From positions 310,001 through 374,000 of the forward strand of contig NZ_SMNA01000004.1 of the NCBI RefSeq assembly GCF_004353825.1: a stretch of DNA of 64,000 nt, written 5' to 3'. A program made the translations under genes and the position numbers. Positions 33,753 to 42,343 of this stretch are shown here, piece by piece. The stretch's first letter is position 1, and every line of letters starts with the position of its first letter. Under the pieces are notes generated by a model that was not told the DNA's origin, searched no databases, and was given only the letters and a program-made list of their open reading frames with translations. This stretch comes from Occultella glacieicola. GTDB taxonomy: Bacteria > Actinomycetota > Actinomycetes > Actinomycetales > Beutenbergiaceae.

Positions 33753-34172
33753 ATGACCAGCCGCCACCCACTACAGACCAATGGCAACGAGGCCTACGAC
33801 ATCCAGCCCGAGATCAACGACGCGGTCACCGAGAGCGGCGTCCAGGAGGGCCTGGTGACGATCGTCGCACCACACACCACCGCGGCGCTCGGAATCATCT
33901 CCTACCACGACCCGCTCGGGCTCGAGGACGTGATGGACGAGTTCCAGCGCCTGGTTCCTGCGCGGATCACCTTCAAGCACGAGCACGACACTCCGCAGGA
34001 CGCAGCCGGACACGTGCTGTCGACGATGGTGGGACCGACGCTCACGCTGATCGTCACCGGCGGCGAGGTGCTCCTCGGGCACTCCCAGAAGGTGTTCTTC
34101 CTCGAGTTCGATGGTCCCCGCAGGCGCCAGTTCTTCGTCAAGGTCACCGCCGACCCGACCCCCGGGGCCTGA
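33753..34172 (+). CDS. YjbQ/UPF0047-family protein
   Basis: 139 residues, the full family length. Conserved features include PHTTAALGIISY (about residues 40-51), DAAGHVLSTMVGP and the terminal LLGHSQKVFFLEFDGPR. The His residues form a putative metal site. E. coli YjbQ shows weak thiamine-phosphate synthase activity, but the true function is unresolved. Its place between sugar kinase/isomerase and nucleoside phosphorylase genes suggests a role in metabolism of a ribosyl compound. It follows the SIS gene by 28 bp. Confidence 0.88.
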   Translation: MTSRHPLQTNGNEAYDIQPEINDAVTESGVQEGLVTIVAPHTTAALGIISYHDPLGLEDVMDEFQRLVPARITFKHEHDTPQDAAGHVLSTMVGPTLTLIVTGGEVLLGHSQKVFFLEFDGPRRRQFFVKVTADPTPGA

Positions 34173-34175
34173 CCC

Positions 34176-35120
34176 ATGGACGCCGTCGACGCGATCGAGC
34201 CGCACCCGAGAACGACCGGCCCGGACGACGTGCTCGGTCGTTACCGGTACGCAGCGAACATCCCCGCCAACGGGCTCATGATCGATGGCCGGCCGGCCCT
34301 CACCCAACTCGACCCATCCCGGATCGGGCGGTACGTGCTGCTCGTCGTTCGCGACCCCTTGTGCGCCTACGACGAGGACCCGGCCGCCCAGTTCGCCGCC
34401 GAGCTCGACGACGCGGAGCTCGTGGGTCGCTCCGGGATGTTCACCACGTATTCGGGGACTTACGGCGATGCCCCGGTGACCGTGCTCAGCGGGGGATCGG
34501 GCGGCCCCGAGGTGGAGCTCGCGCTCATGGAACTGTTCGAGCACACGAACGCGGACACTTTCATCCGGGTCGGTGGTTCCGGAGGCATGCACGCCCGCGT
34601 GCAACCGGGCGACCTCGTCATCGCCACCGGTGTGGTTCGCGACGAGGGCGTCAGCCAGGCGTACATCCCGCAGGCCTATCCGGGCGTCTGCTCGCCGGAG
34701 GTCGTGCTCGCGCTGACGCAGGCCGCGGCCGGTCACGGCGCACCGTTCCACCTCGGACTCACCCGGTCCACAGACTCGGACTTCGTGGCCGGCGGCCGGC
34801 CCGCTGCGCGCGGCTACTTCCAGCCCGCCCATCTGGACCTCGTGGAGACCTGGACCAGGGCCGGCGTCCTCAACGGAGATCGCGAGTCCGCGGCGATCGT
34901 CACCCTCGCGAGCCTGTTCGGGCTCCGTGGCGGCTCGATCTGCTCGGTCGCCGACAACATCGTCACCGGCGCGAGGTTCATGCCGGGGGCCGGTCACACC
35001 GACGCGATGAGGGTCGCGCTCGACGGTGTCGCCGTGCTTCACGCCATGGATCGCGCGCGCGAGGCCGCCGGGCTTGCCATGTGGATACCAGCGCTCTCCG
35101 AAGCGGGTGGGTCCGCATGA
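34176..35120 (+). CDS. nucleoside phosphorylase (PNP/UDP family)
   Basis: 314 residues. The phosphorylase superfamily core is visible in TVLSGGSGGPEVELALMELF (about residues 102-121) and TFIRVGGSGGMHARVQPGDLVIATG (phosphate/ribose-binding strand), with the acidic catalytic region around TDSDFV. The family splits nucleosides with phosphate to a base and ribose-1-phosphate. It is a few dozen residues longer than typical uridine phosphorylases, mainly at the N-terminus. It fits a nucleoside-degrading role for the operon. Its stop overlaps the next kinase start (ATGA). Confidence 0.87.
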   Translation: MDAVDAIEPHPRTTGPDDVLGRYRYAANIPANGLMIDGRPALTQLDPSRIGRYVLLVVRDPLCAYDEDPAAQFAAELDDAELVGRSGMFTTYSGTYGDAPVTVLSGGSGGPEVELALMELFEHTNADTFIRVGGSGGMHARVQPGDLVIATGVVRDEGVSQAYIPQAYPGVCSPEVVLALTQAAAGHGAPFHLGLTRSTDSDFVAGGRPAARGYFQPAHLDLVETWTRAGVLNGDRESAAIVTLASLFGLRGGSICSVADNIVTGARFMPGAGHTDAMRVALDGVAVLHAMDRAREAAGLAMWIPALSEAGGSA

Positions 35121-36040
35121 GAACGGTCCTTGTCGACGGCGGACTGAGCCGCGACCATCTGGTCACCGTCGGTCAGCCGCCCCGCTTCGACGAGCCGGGC
35201 GGGCCGGGCGTCTACGCGAGCCTGGCTGCGGTCCTCGCGGTCTCGCTGCTGCGGCATCGGAGTGCGGAATCGATGCAGGTGGCGCTGAGCACGACCCTGC
35301 CGAGAGCCGATGAGGACATTCGGGCGGTGCTCGCCGGGGCGGGCGTCGACCTCAGCCTGTGCGTGGACGGCCCGGCGATCCCGAAGCTCTGGATCCTCAA
35401 CTCCCCGCAGGGGCGGCGGATCGTGCGGACTGCTGCGTCGGCGACGGCACACGAACTCGACGAGACGGACGACCTGGGGACTGCGCCACCCGCCCAGCTG
35501 GGCGCCACCGCGCCCGATGTCCTACTCCGGTGTGCGCCCACCCGGGCGCTCGAAGGTCGACGCCCGGCGGTCACGCTCGTCGACCCGGACCAGCAGTCCC
35601 TGGCGGTCGGCGGCTGGGACTACGTTGCCGAACTCACCCCACGGACCGACGTCTATCTGCCAAGTCGTGTGCAACTGACCCAGCTCGGTGCCGACCCGGT
35701 GGAAGCGGCGTGGGAACTGCGGCGCAGGACGGGCAGGTCGGTGGTCGCCAGGCTCGACGCCGAGGGATCCCTCGTCCTGCCCCCCGGCGGGGGAGCCTGG
35801 CGGGTCGCCGCCGGGACGGTCGACGTCGAGGAGACCACAGGTGCCGGCGACAGTCACGCCGGCGCGTTGGCGGCCGCACTGGCGCAGCCGGGCACGACGC
35901 TCGTCGACGCAACCCTGATCGCCACCGCAGCCGTCGCCCACAACCTTGCGGCGCCCGGAATCGCCGGCCTGATCGGCGGCGACGAGATCACCGAGAACGA
36001 GCTGCGCGGCATTCGCGTGGAGGAACAGGAGCAGCCGTGA
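35117..36040 (+). CDS. PfkB-family carbohydrate kinase (second copy)
   Basis: 307 residues. The C-terminal signature is EETTGAGDSHAG with the catalytic Asp intact (D245). The N-terminal region (GGPGVYASLAAVL) aligns in type with the first kinase of the operon, suggesting the two share an ancestor. It overlaps both neighbours by 4 bp and is followed directly by a second SIS gene, repeating the kinase-SIS order seen at 31656-33724. It probably phosphorylates the sugar released or imported. Substrate unknown. Confidence 0.87.
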   Translation: MRTVLVDGGLSRDHLVTVGQPPRFDEPGGPGVYASLAAVLAVSLLRHRSAESMQVALSTTLPRADEDIRAVLAGAGVDLSLCVDGPAIPKLWILNSPQGRRIVRTAASATAHELDETDDLGTAPPAQLGATAPDVLLRCAPTRALEGRRPAVTLVDPDQQSLAVGGWDYVAELTPRTDVYLPSRVQLTQLGADPVEAAWELRRRTGRSVVARLDAEGSLVLPPGGGAWRVAAGTVDVEETTGAGDSHAGALAAALAQPGTTLVDATLIATAAVAHNLAAPGIAGLIGGDEITENELRGIRVEEQEQP

Positions 36041-36960
36041 CCGACCAGCACACCGCAGCCGCAGCACTCGGCGGCCTCGCAGTTCCCGACATCACGCCAC
36101 TCGGCGGGCGCCGGGCTGCCTTCCTCGGCTGCGGAGACTCACTCGCGGCCGCGAGAGGGGCCGAGGCCGACGGGCATCGGGTCCTGTCCGCCGGTGACGT
36201 CGCCTGGAGCGGCAGCGCCCCTCGCGGGGTCGACCTGGTGGTCCCGCTGTCCTGGTCCGGGCGGACCGGGGCGACGATCCGCGCAGCCCAGGTGGCCAAG
36301 GACGCCGGCCTACCGGTCCTGTCGATCACCTCCAACCCTGCCTCCCCACTGGCCGAGCTCTCGGACGAGCACATCGCCCTGCCTCCCAACGACATCGCCG
36401 AGGACATCCCGGCGATCGGCTACGCGCTGCACTCGTCCGCGATCGCACGGCTGGTCGGCCTCGCCAGTCCGGACCCCGCCACCCTCGCCCGGGACTGGGC
36501 CGATGCCGGACAGGGCGTAGCCCGTGTCGTCACGGCCGCGGGCGGTGAACCGGCCGGGATCACGATCGCGAGCATGCCGGACGCACACGGCGCCGCCGAG
36601 TTCTGGATGCTCAAGATCATCGAGGCCACCGGCATCACGGTCCGGACCGCGTCGATCGAGGAGATCGGTCACGTGGACTACTTCCTCGGCCCGCAGGCCC
36701 ATCTGACCCTGATCGTCTCTGGCGCTGCCGACGCGCCCCGGGCGGACGGGCTCGGTGCCGCGCTGGGCCGCAACGGCCAGCGCGTGGTCCAGATCCGGCT
36801 CAGCGACTTCACCGCCGCGGCTGGGACCGAACGCGAGATCCTCGGCGGTCTCATCGGCGCCGATGTGGCCGCCGGTCTCGCGGTCGCGTGGGGCAGGCCC
36901 CACTTCAGAGGCGGCGTCGTCGACATGTCGGCGCAGCACATCCAGGTGCCGGTCGCCTGA
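36037..36960 (+). CDS. SIS-domain protein (second copy, phosphosugar isomerase-like)
   Basis: 307 residues from a GTG start. First SIS motif: AAFLGCGDSLAAARGAEADG (about residues 27-46), then VPLSWSGRTGATIRAAQ. The second half keeps IEEIGHVDYFLGPQ near the position of the conserved EEF segment of AgaS-like proteins. It is shorter and more diverged than the SIS protein at 32612. Its start overlaps the kinase gene, which implies joint action on the same phosphosugar. Whether it isomerises, deaminates or only senses is not known. Confidence 0.82.
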   Translation: MTDQHTAAAALGGLAVPDITPLGGRRAAFLGCGDSLAAARGAEADGHRVLSAGDVAWSGSAPRGVDLVVPLSWSGRTGATIRAAQVAKDAGLPVLSITSNPASPLAELSDEHIALPPNDIAEDIPAIGYALHSSAIARLVGLASPDPATLARDWADAGQGVARVVTAAGGEPAGITIASMPDAHGAAEFWMLKIIEATGITVRTASIEEIGHVDYFLGPQAHLTLIVSGAADAPRADGLGAALGRNGQRVVQIRLSDFTAAAGTEREILGGLIGADVAAGLAVAWGRPHFRGGVVDMSAQHIQVPVA

Positions 36961-37008
36961 CCGGACCCACCCCCCGGAGAACCCACATCTCAACGAGGAG
37001 CGTCACCC

Positions 37009-38361
37009 ATGAAGAACATCAGAAGGACCCTTCGGGTCACCGCGGCCGCCGCAGCGATCACGCTATTGGCGGCCTGCGGCGCGGGCGGTGAAGGATCGTC
37101 CGACGGGCGTGAGGAACTCGAACTCTGGTTCTGGGGTGCCACGCCGGCGCAGCGGGCGGCCCTCGAGGAGAACCTCGTCGACGCCTACAACGCCTCGCAG
37201 GACGAGTACACCCTGACGGTCACGTTCAACGAGCGCGTCGACAGCAACATCCAGACCGCGCTCGCGGCCAACGAGGGACCGGACATCGTCTATGGCTCGG
37301 GCCCGTCGTTCGTCTCGCCGTTCGCGCAGAGCGGCAAACTCCTGAACCTCGACGAATACTCCGAGCAGTACGGCTGGCAGGACCGGCTCCTGGCACCGAT
37401 CTACGAGTCCGGCACCGTGGACGGCAGCCTCTACGCCGTCGCCAACTCCATCAACACGGTCGGGATCTTCTACAACCAGGCGGTCCTCGACGACCTCGGA
37501 GTCGGCGTTCCGACCACCATCGAGGAACTTGAGACGGCGTTGGCCGCCGCCCAGGACGCGGGACTCTACCCGTCGGTCACCGGGAACAAGGGCTGGCAGC
37601 CCGTCAACGAGAACTACTCCTCGATGTTCCTGACGGCGGTCGCCGGCCCGGACGCGATGCATGACGTGCTCACCGGCGCGGCCTCGTGGACGGACCAGCC
37701 CTACGTCGATGCCGTCCAGATGAGTGCCGACTGGTACGAGAACGGGTATCTCGGCGGCGGCCAGTACACCAACCTCAACTTCCTCGAGTCCATGCAGCTC
37801 CTCTCGGACGGGCAATCCCCGTTCTTCTTCGGACCGACGCTCGCGTTCCAGTTCGCGGCCGAGTTCTTCAACACCGAGAACGGCAACGTCGACGATCTCG
37901 GCTTCATCCCGTTCCCCACGGTCGGTGCGGAGCTCGAGTCGCCCCTGTACACGCTGGCCACCACCGCGTCCTTCTCGATCAACGCCCAGTCCGAGCATCC
38001 GGATGCCGCCGCCGAGGTCATCGACCACATGCTGACCGAGGACTTCATGAGCACGATGACCGCGCAGTGGCCCGGGTACTGGGGTGTCCCGCTCGCAGGG
38101 GTGGAACTCGACCCGGCGCAGTTCGACGGGCTGTCGGCAGCGTATGTAACCGCGCTCGTCGACATCCTCACCGCCACTGAGGAGGGTCGCTTCGGGTACT
38201 TCACCGGCACGTTCTTCCCACCCCAGACCCAGCAGGCCCTGGTTGACATCGACACGGTGTGGACCGGTCAGGCCGACGCCGAGACCTTCCTGACCGGCAT
38301 CGAGACCACCTTCGCCGCCGAACTCGCCGACGGTGCGGTCCCACCGATCCCGGCGCCCTAG
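37009..38361 (+). CDS. extracellular solute-binding lipoprotein of the ribosyl/purine-type operon
   Basis: 450 residues. A Sec-type signal peptide (KNIRRTLRVTAAAAAITLL) ends in a lipobox (LAAC). The mature part is a family 1 binding protein (ELWFWGATPAQRAALEENLV near the start). It should deliver the substrate to the two permeases encoded next. Family 1 proteins usually bind oligosaccharides or glycosides, so the ligand may be a glycosylated or ribosylated compound rather than a free nucleoside. A strong stem-loop follows the stop codon. Confidence 0.92.
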   Translation: MKNIRRTLRVTAAAAAITLLAACGAGGEGSSDGREELELWFWGATPAQRAALEENLVDAYNASQDEYTLTVTFNERVDSNIQTALAANEGPDIVYGSGPSFVSPFAQSGKLLNLDEYSEQYGWQDRLLAPIYESGTVDGSLYAVANSINTVGIFYNQAVLDDLGVGVPTTIEELETALAAAQDAGLYPSVTGNKGWQPVNENYSSMFLTAVAGPDAMHDVLTGAASWTDQPYVDAVQMSADWYENGYLGGGQYTNLNFLESMQLLSDGQSPFFFGPTLAFQFAAEFFNTENGNVDDLGFIPFPTVGAELESPLYTLATTASFSINAQSEHPDAAAEVIDHMLTEDFMSTMTAQWPGYWGVPLAGVELDPAQFDGLSAAYVTALVDILTATEEGRFGYFTGTFFPPQTQQALVDIDTVWTGQADAETFLTGIETTFAAELADGAVPPIPAP

Positions 38362-38370
38362 CAGTGGTGA

Positions 38371-38407
38371 CGGGTGGGTCGCCCACGCAGTGCGGCCGAC
38401 CCACCCG
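38371..38407 (+). terminator. intercistronic stem-loop between binding-protein and permease genes
   Basis: An 11-bp perfect stem (CGGGTGGGTCG at 38371-38381 with CGACCCACCCG at 38397-38407) and a 15-base loop lie in the 69-bp gap between the binding-protein stop and the permease ATG. Such hairpins are known to stabilise upstream mRNA or partly stop transcription, giving more binding protein than permease. No T-run follows, so read-through is expected. Confidence 0.7.
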
Positions 38408-38430
38408 AACCCGCAGGAACGGAACGACTC

Positions 38431-39357
38431 ATGACAGTTCTGAACTCTGTGCAGCCTGACGCCGACACCGCGACCGTCAAGGATGCCCGTCGTGGACGGG
38501 GACATGGTGTCCATTACCTACTCCTGGCGCCGGCGATCCTGCTCTCGATGGCGATCGTGCTCGTTCCCGGCGTGTTCACGTTGGTCACCTCGTTCACCGA
38601 CTGGAACGGTGTCGCGGCCGACCCGGAGTTCGTGGGCGTCGAGAACTACGCGGCGATCCTCGCGGATCCGATCTTCCGGACCGCCGTCGGGAACAACATC
38701 ATCTGGACCCTGTTGTTCCTGACCATCCCCGTTGTCCTCGGGTTGGGCGTGGCGTTACTGCTGCTTCGCCGGCCGCGCACGCGCGGGCTCTACCAGGTCA
38801 TCTTCCTGCTGCCCTACGTGATGGCCGCGGTCACGAACGCGATGGTCTGGCTGAACATGATCTACAGCCCCATCTCCGGAGTGATCGGGTTCCTGAACAA
38901 GCAGGGCTGGGACATCGACTCGCCGATCTCCAGCCTCGACGGCGCGATCTACGCGGTGGCCGCCGTCGACATCTGGCACTACTGGGGCTTCCTCCTCGTC
39001 GTCTACCTCGCGGCGCTGCGACAGACGCCGGTGGAGCAGATCGAGGCGGCCCAGCTCGAGGGAGCCAACTCGTGGCAGGTGTTCCGCTACGTCTACCTGC
39101 CGAACATCCGCCCCACGATGCAACTCATGTTCGTGATGATCATGATCTTCTCCTTCCTCACGTTCGACTACATCTTCCTGATGACCCAGGGCGGACCCGC
39201 CAACTCCACGGAGATGCTCAGCACGTTCGCCTACAGCCTCGCGTTCGCGACGTTCCAGTTCGGAAAGGCCGCGGCCGTCGGCATCGTCATGGGTGTGTTC
39301 GGGCTCGTCGCCTCCGTCATCTACACCCGCATGAGCCGGAGAGGCATGGACGTATGA
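38431..39357 (+). CDS. sugar ABC transporter permease, MalF type
   Basis: 308 residues with six predicted membrane helices and the EAA loop (IEAAQLEGANSWQVFRYVYLP). The ATG at 38431 follows GGAACGACTC, a modest ribosome site. It forms the channel with the MalG-type protein encoded next, whose start overlaps its stop (ATGA). No ATP-binding subunit is encoded in the operon; a shared ATPase elsewhere is assumed. Confidence 0.92.
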   Translation: MTVLNSVQPDADTATVKDARRGRGHGVHYLLLAPAILLSMAIVLVPGVFTLVTSFTDWNGVAADPEFVGVENYAAILADPIFRTAVGNNIIWTLLFLTIPVVLGLGVALLLLRRPRTRGLYQVIFLLPYVMAAVTNAMVWLNMIYSPISGVIGFLNKQGWDIDSPISSLDGAIYAVAAVDIWHYWGFLLVVYLAALRQTPVEQIEAAQLEGANSWQVFRYVYLPNIRPTMQLMFVMIMIFSFLTFDYIFLMTQGGPANSTEMLSTFAYSLAFATFQFGKAAAVGIVMGVFGLVASVIYTRMSRRGMDV

Positions 39358-40190
39358 GCCGCAGCTCGAACCGGGCGCTGCGGGCGACCCCCGGTCACAT
39401 CATTCTCATCCTGCTCGTGTTCACGGCGCTGTTCCCGATCGTGCTGGTGCTGCTGAACAGCCTGAAGGATGCCCCGGAGGTGGTGCGCAATCCACTCGCG
39501 CTGCCCGAGTCCCCGGACTGGTCGAACTTCGCCGAAGCGTGGCAGTACGCCGGATACACCCGCGGATTCGCCAACAGTGTGCTGCTCACTGCCACGACGG
39601 TCGCGACCGTGCTATTGACCGCGGCGCCGGCGGCCTACGTGCTCGCTGCTCGCAAGATCAAGGCGGCCGGCCCGGTGATGATCTATCTCATGGTGGCCAT
39701 GACGGTGCCGATCCAACTCTTCCTGTTCCCGCTCTACGCGGTGTTCGCCCGGCTCGGCCTGCTCAGCAACGTCGTCGCCGTCGGCGTGATCGTCGCCGCG
39801 ATCAACATGCCCCTCGCCGTCATGCTGCTGCGCACGTTCTTCCTGCGGATCCCGAGCGAACTGCCGGAGGCCGCCACCATGGACGGCGCGAACACCTTCC
39901 AGGTGCTCCGGCACGTGCTGGTCCCTGCCGTCTCGCCCGGCATGATCACCGTCGGCATCATCGTAGGGCTGAACGCCTGGAACGAGTACCTCATCTCGGT
40001 GACGTTCCTCCAGCGGGAGGAGAGCTACACCGCCACCCTCGGGTTCCTGTCCCTGACCGGAACGTTCGCGGTCGACCAGGGGGTCCTGATGGCCGGCGCG
40101 GCCATCCTGATCCTCCCGATCGTCTTCCTCTTCCTAGCCGCCCAGCGCAAGTTCGTCGACGGTCTCGTCAGCGGTTCGGTCAAGGGGTGA
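39354..40190 (+). CDS. sugar ABC transporter permease, MalG type
   Basis: 278 residues, six helices, with the EAA loop (LPEAATMDGANTFQVLRHVLVP). The C-terminal FVDGLVSGSVKG is typical of MalG subunits. It overlaps the MalF-type gene by 4 bp. The end is followed by the ADP-ribosylglycohydrolase-like gene within 11 bp, so import and cleavage of the substrate are probably co-expressed. Confidence 0.92.
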   Translation: MSRSSNRALRATPGHIILILLVFTALFPIVLVLLNSLKDAPEVVRNPLALPESPDWSNFAEAWQYAGYTRGFANSVLLTATTVATVLLTAAPAAYVLAARKIKAAGPVMIYLMVAMTVPIQLFLFPLYAVFARLGLLSNVVAVGVIVAAINMPLAVMLLRTFFLRIPSELPEAATMDGANTFQVLRHVLVPAVSPGMITVGIIVGLNAWNEYLISVTFLQREESYTATLGFLSLTGTFAVDQGVLMAGAAILILPIVFLFLAAQRKFVDGLVSGSVKG

Positions 40191-40201
40191 TCCCGGTGGT
40201 C

Positions 40202-42343
40202 ATGAAAGAGCAGGACTACACGGAACGCACGTATGCGGGGGTACTCGGGAAGATCATCGGCGTCTACCTGGGGCGCCCTGTCGAGGGCTGGCCCTACGCC
40301 GACATCGCCGAGCGGTTCGGGACGTTGACGCACTACGTCAACGACCAACTCGGGATCCCGGTCGTGACCGCGGATGACGACATCTCGGGCACGTTCGCGT
40401 TCTCCCGCGCGGTGCTCGACCACGCCGGCACCGGGCCGCTCAACGCCCGGCAGGTCGGCGAGACCTGGCTCAACTACATCGTCGAGGACCGCACGATCCT
40501 GTGGTGGGGCGGACGTGGGCGATCCACCGAACACACCGCCTATCTGAACCTCAAGAACGGCGTGCCCGCGCCCGGATCGGGCTCCGCGCGACGCAACGGG
40601 CGGACCCTACCCGTGCAGGTGGGCGCCCAGATCTTCGTCGACGGCTTCGCCATGATGAGTCCCGGTGACCCGGACCGGGCCGCTGCCCACGCCCGGGCGG
40701 CGGCCTCCGTGAGCCACGACGGCGTGGCCGTGGATGCGGCCGCGTTCATCGCCGCGATGGAGGCACTCGCCTACATCGAACCCGACCTGCACGTCCTGAT
40801 CGAGACGGGACGGACCCAGGTCAAGGATCCGGTCCTGCAGCAGATCATCGACGACGTGCTGACCTGGTGCGCGCCAGGCGCCGACTGGCGTGGGGTCCGG
40901 GACCGGATCGAGCAGACGTACGGCTACTCCGTGTTCCACGGCCCGTGCCCGGCCACGACCAACAACGCCGCGGTGCTCTCGGCCCTTCTGCTCGGTGGCG
41001 ACAGCTTCCACCGGGCCGTCTCGATCGCGTCCTCGGCCGGCTGGGACACCGACTCCAACGCCGGCGTGGTCGGCGCACTGAACGGGATCAGACTCGGGCT
41101 CAGCGCCCTGGACGCGGAGGCGGACCTGCGCTCGCCGGTGGCCGACCAGTTGCTGGTGGTGACCGCGGACGGTGGGGAGTGCATCTCCGACGCGGTGCAG
41201 CAGACGCGGGCCATCACGGCCGGCAGACGCCTCCTCGACGGTCTCCCACCTGCGCCTCGGCCGGCACGATTCGCATTCGAACTGCCCGGCTCCGTGCAGG
41301 GCTTCGCCCCGTGCCCGGACGTCGCTTCGCCCTACACCCGGGTAGCGGTCGCCAACGTCCACCCGCGCCCCGGCGGACGGGTCGGCCCGGATGCGGGCGG
41401 CCTGGTGATCACGTGCGCGGGCATCGCCGAAACGGTGCCCGCGGCCGTCTCCACCCCGGTGTTCCTACCGAGGGCCGCGGACGGGGACAACTTCTCGACC
41501 ATCGCCAGCCCGACCCTCTACCCCGGGCAGCGCGTCCGGTTGACTGCCCGCCTCGCGGCGCCCACGTCGCAGGCAGGCCCGACGCTGCGCCCGTACGTGC
41601 TCACCGAGGCTGACGCACGGATGGTGGCGACGTTCGGTCCCGACCTCCTCCTGGCGGAGGAGCCACGCGAGGTGGTCTGGGAGGTGCCCGAGGTCGGTGC
41701 GAACCCGATCCTGCGACTCGGTGTGGCGGTGACCTCCACGAGCCGGTTCGACGGCGACGTGGTGCTGGAGCGGGTGGACTGGTCCGGCGCACCGGTTCGC
41801 CACGCCCGGTCCGGCGTCCTGATGACCTCGATCTGGGACCTCACCCCGGAGCCGCTGCGGGCGTGGGTGAGCTCGGCGAAGGACTTCGAGGCCGACTTCA
41901 GGTACTCCTACTCCGTGTCCCACCCCGAGGGGACCGGATTGGCGACCATCGGCACCCGGGACTGGGACGACTACACGTTCTCCTCGACCCTCGTGTTCAA
42001 TCCCCACGAACGCGGCGGCCTGGTGGTCCGGGCCCGCGGACACCGCCGCTACTACGCCGCGGTGTTCGAGTCGTGGCAGCGGATCTCGTTGGTGCGCCGC
42101 GACCACGACCGTGAGGAGATCCTCGCGAGCGCACCCTTCACGTACGCCGAGGACGTGCCCTATCGGGTCACGGTGAGCTGCCATCGGGACCGGCTCACGG
42201 TCAGGATCGACGACGCCGAGGTCCTGACCGCCTCGGACGACGCCGCGAACGCGCACTCGAGCGGAGGCGCGGGCTTCCTCGTCACGACCGGCACCGTGCT
42301 CGCCGACGGCTTCGAGGTCGGTTCGCTCGGGCCGGACCGATGA
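40202..42343 (+). CDS. ADP-ribosylglycohydrolase-family protein with C-terminal beta-sandwich domain
   Basis: 713 residues. The N-terminal ~350 residues are an ADP-ribosylglycohydrolase (DraG/ARH) domain: the metal-binding acidic cluster ADDDISGTF (D58-D60) and GWDTDSNAG (D282, D284) are in place. The middle holds a beta-rich linker, and the last ~200 residues (from about 505) resemble a LamG/concanavalin-like jelly roll (DWDDYTFSSTLVF, YRVTVSCHRDRLTVRIDD). No export signal. It probably hydrolyses an N- or O-ribosyl bond of an imported compound. ATG 40202 was chosen; a GTG at 40187 overlapping the permease stop is an alternative. Confidence 0.85.
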   Translation: MKEQDYTERTYAGVLGKIIGVYLGRPVEGWPYADIAERFGTLTHYVNDQLGIPVVTADDDISGTFAFSRAVLDHAGTGPLNARQVGETWLNYIVEDRTILWWGGRGRSTEHTAYLNLKNGVPAPGSGSARRNGRTLPVQVGAQIFVDGFAMMSPGDPDRAAAHARAAASVSHDGVAVDAAAFIAAMEALAYIEPDLHVLIETGRTQVKDPVLQQIIDDVLTWCAPGADWRGVRDRIEQTYGYSVFHGPCPATTNNAAVLSALLLGGDSFHRAVSIASSAGWDTDSNAGVVGALNGIRLGLSALDAEADLRSPVADQLLVVTADGGECISDAVQQTRAITAGRRLLDGLPPAPRPARFAFELPGSVQGFAPCPDVASPYTRVAVANVHPRPGGRVGPDAGGLVITCAGIAETVPAAVSTPVFLPRAADGDNFSTIASPTLYPGQRVRLTARLAAPTSQAGPTLRPYVLTEADARMVATFGPDLLLAEEPREVVWEVPEVGANPILRLGVAVTSTSRFDGDVVLERVDWSGAPVRHARSGVLMTSIWDLTPEPLRAWVSSAKDFEADFRYSYSVSHPEGTGLATIGTRDWDDYTFSSTLVFNPHERGGLVVRARGHRRYYAAVFESWQRISLVRRDHDREEILASAPFTYAEDVPYRVTVSCHRDRLTVRIDDAEVLTASDDAANAHSSGGAGFLVTTGTVLADGFEVGSLGPDR

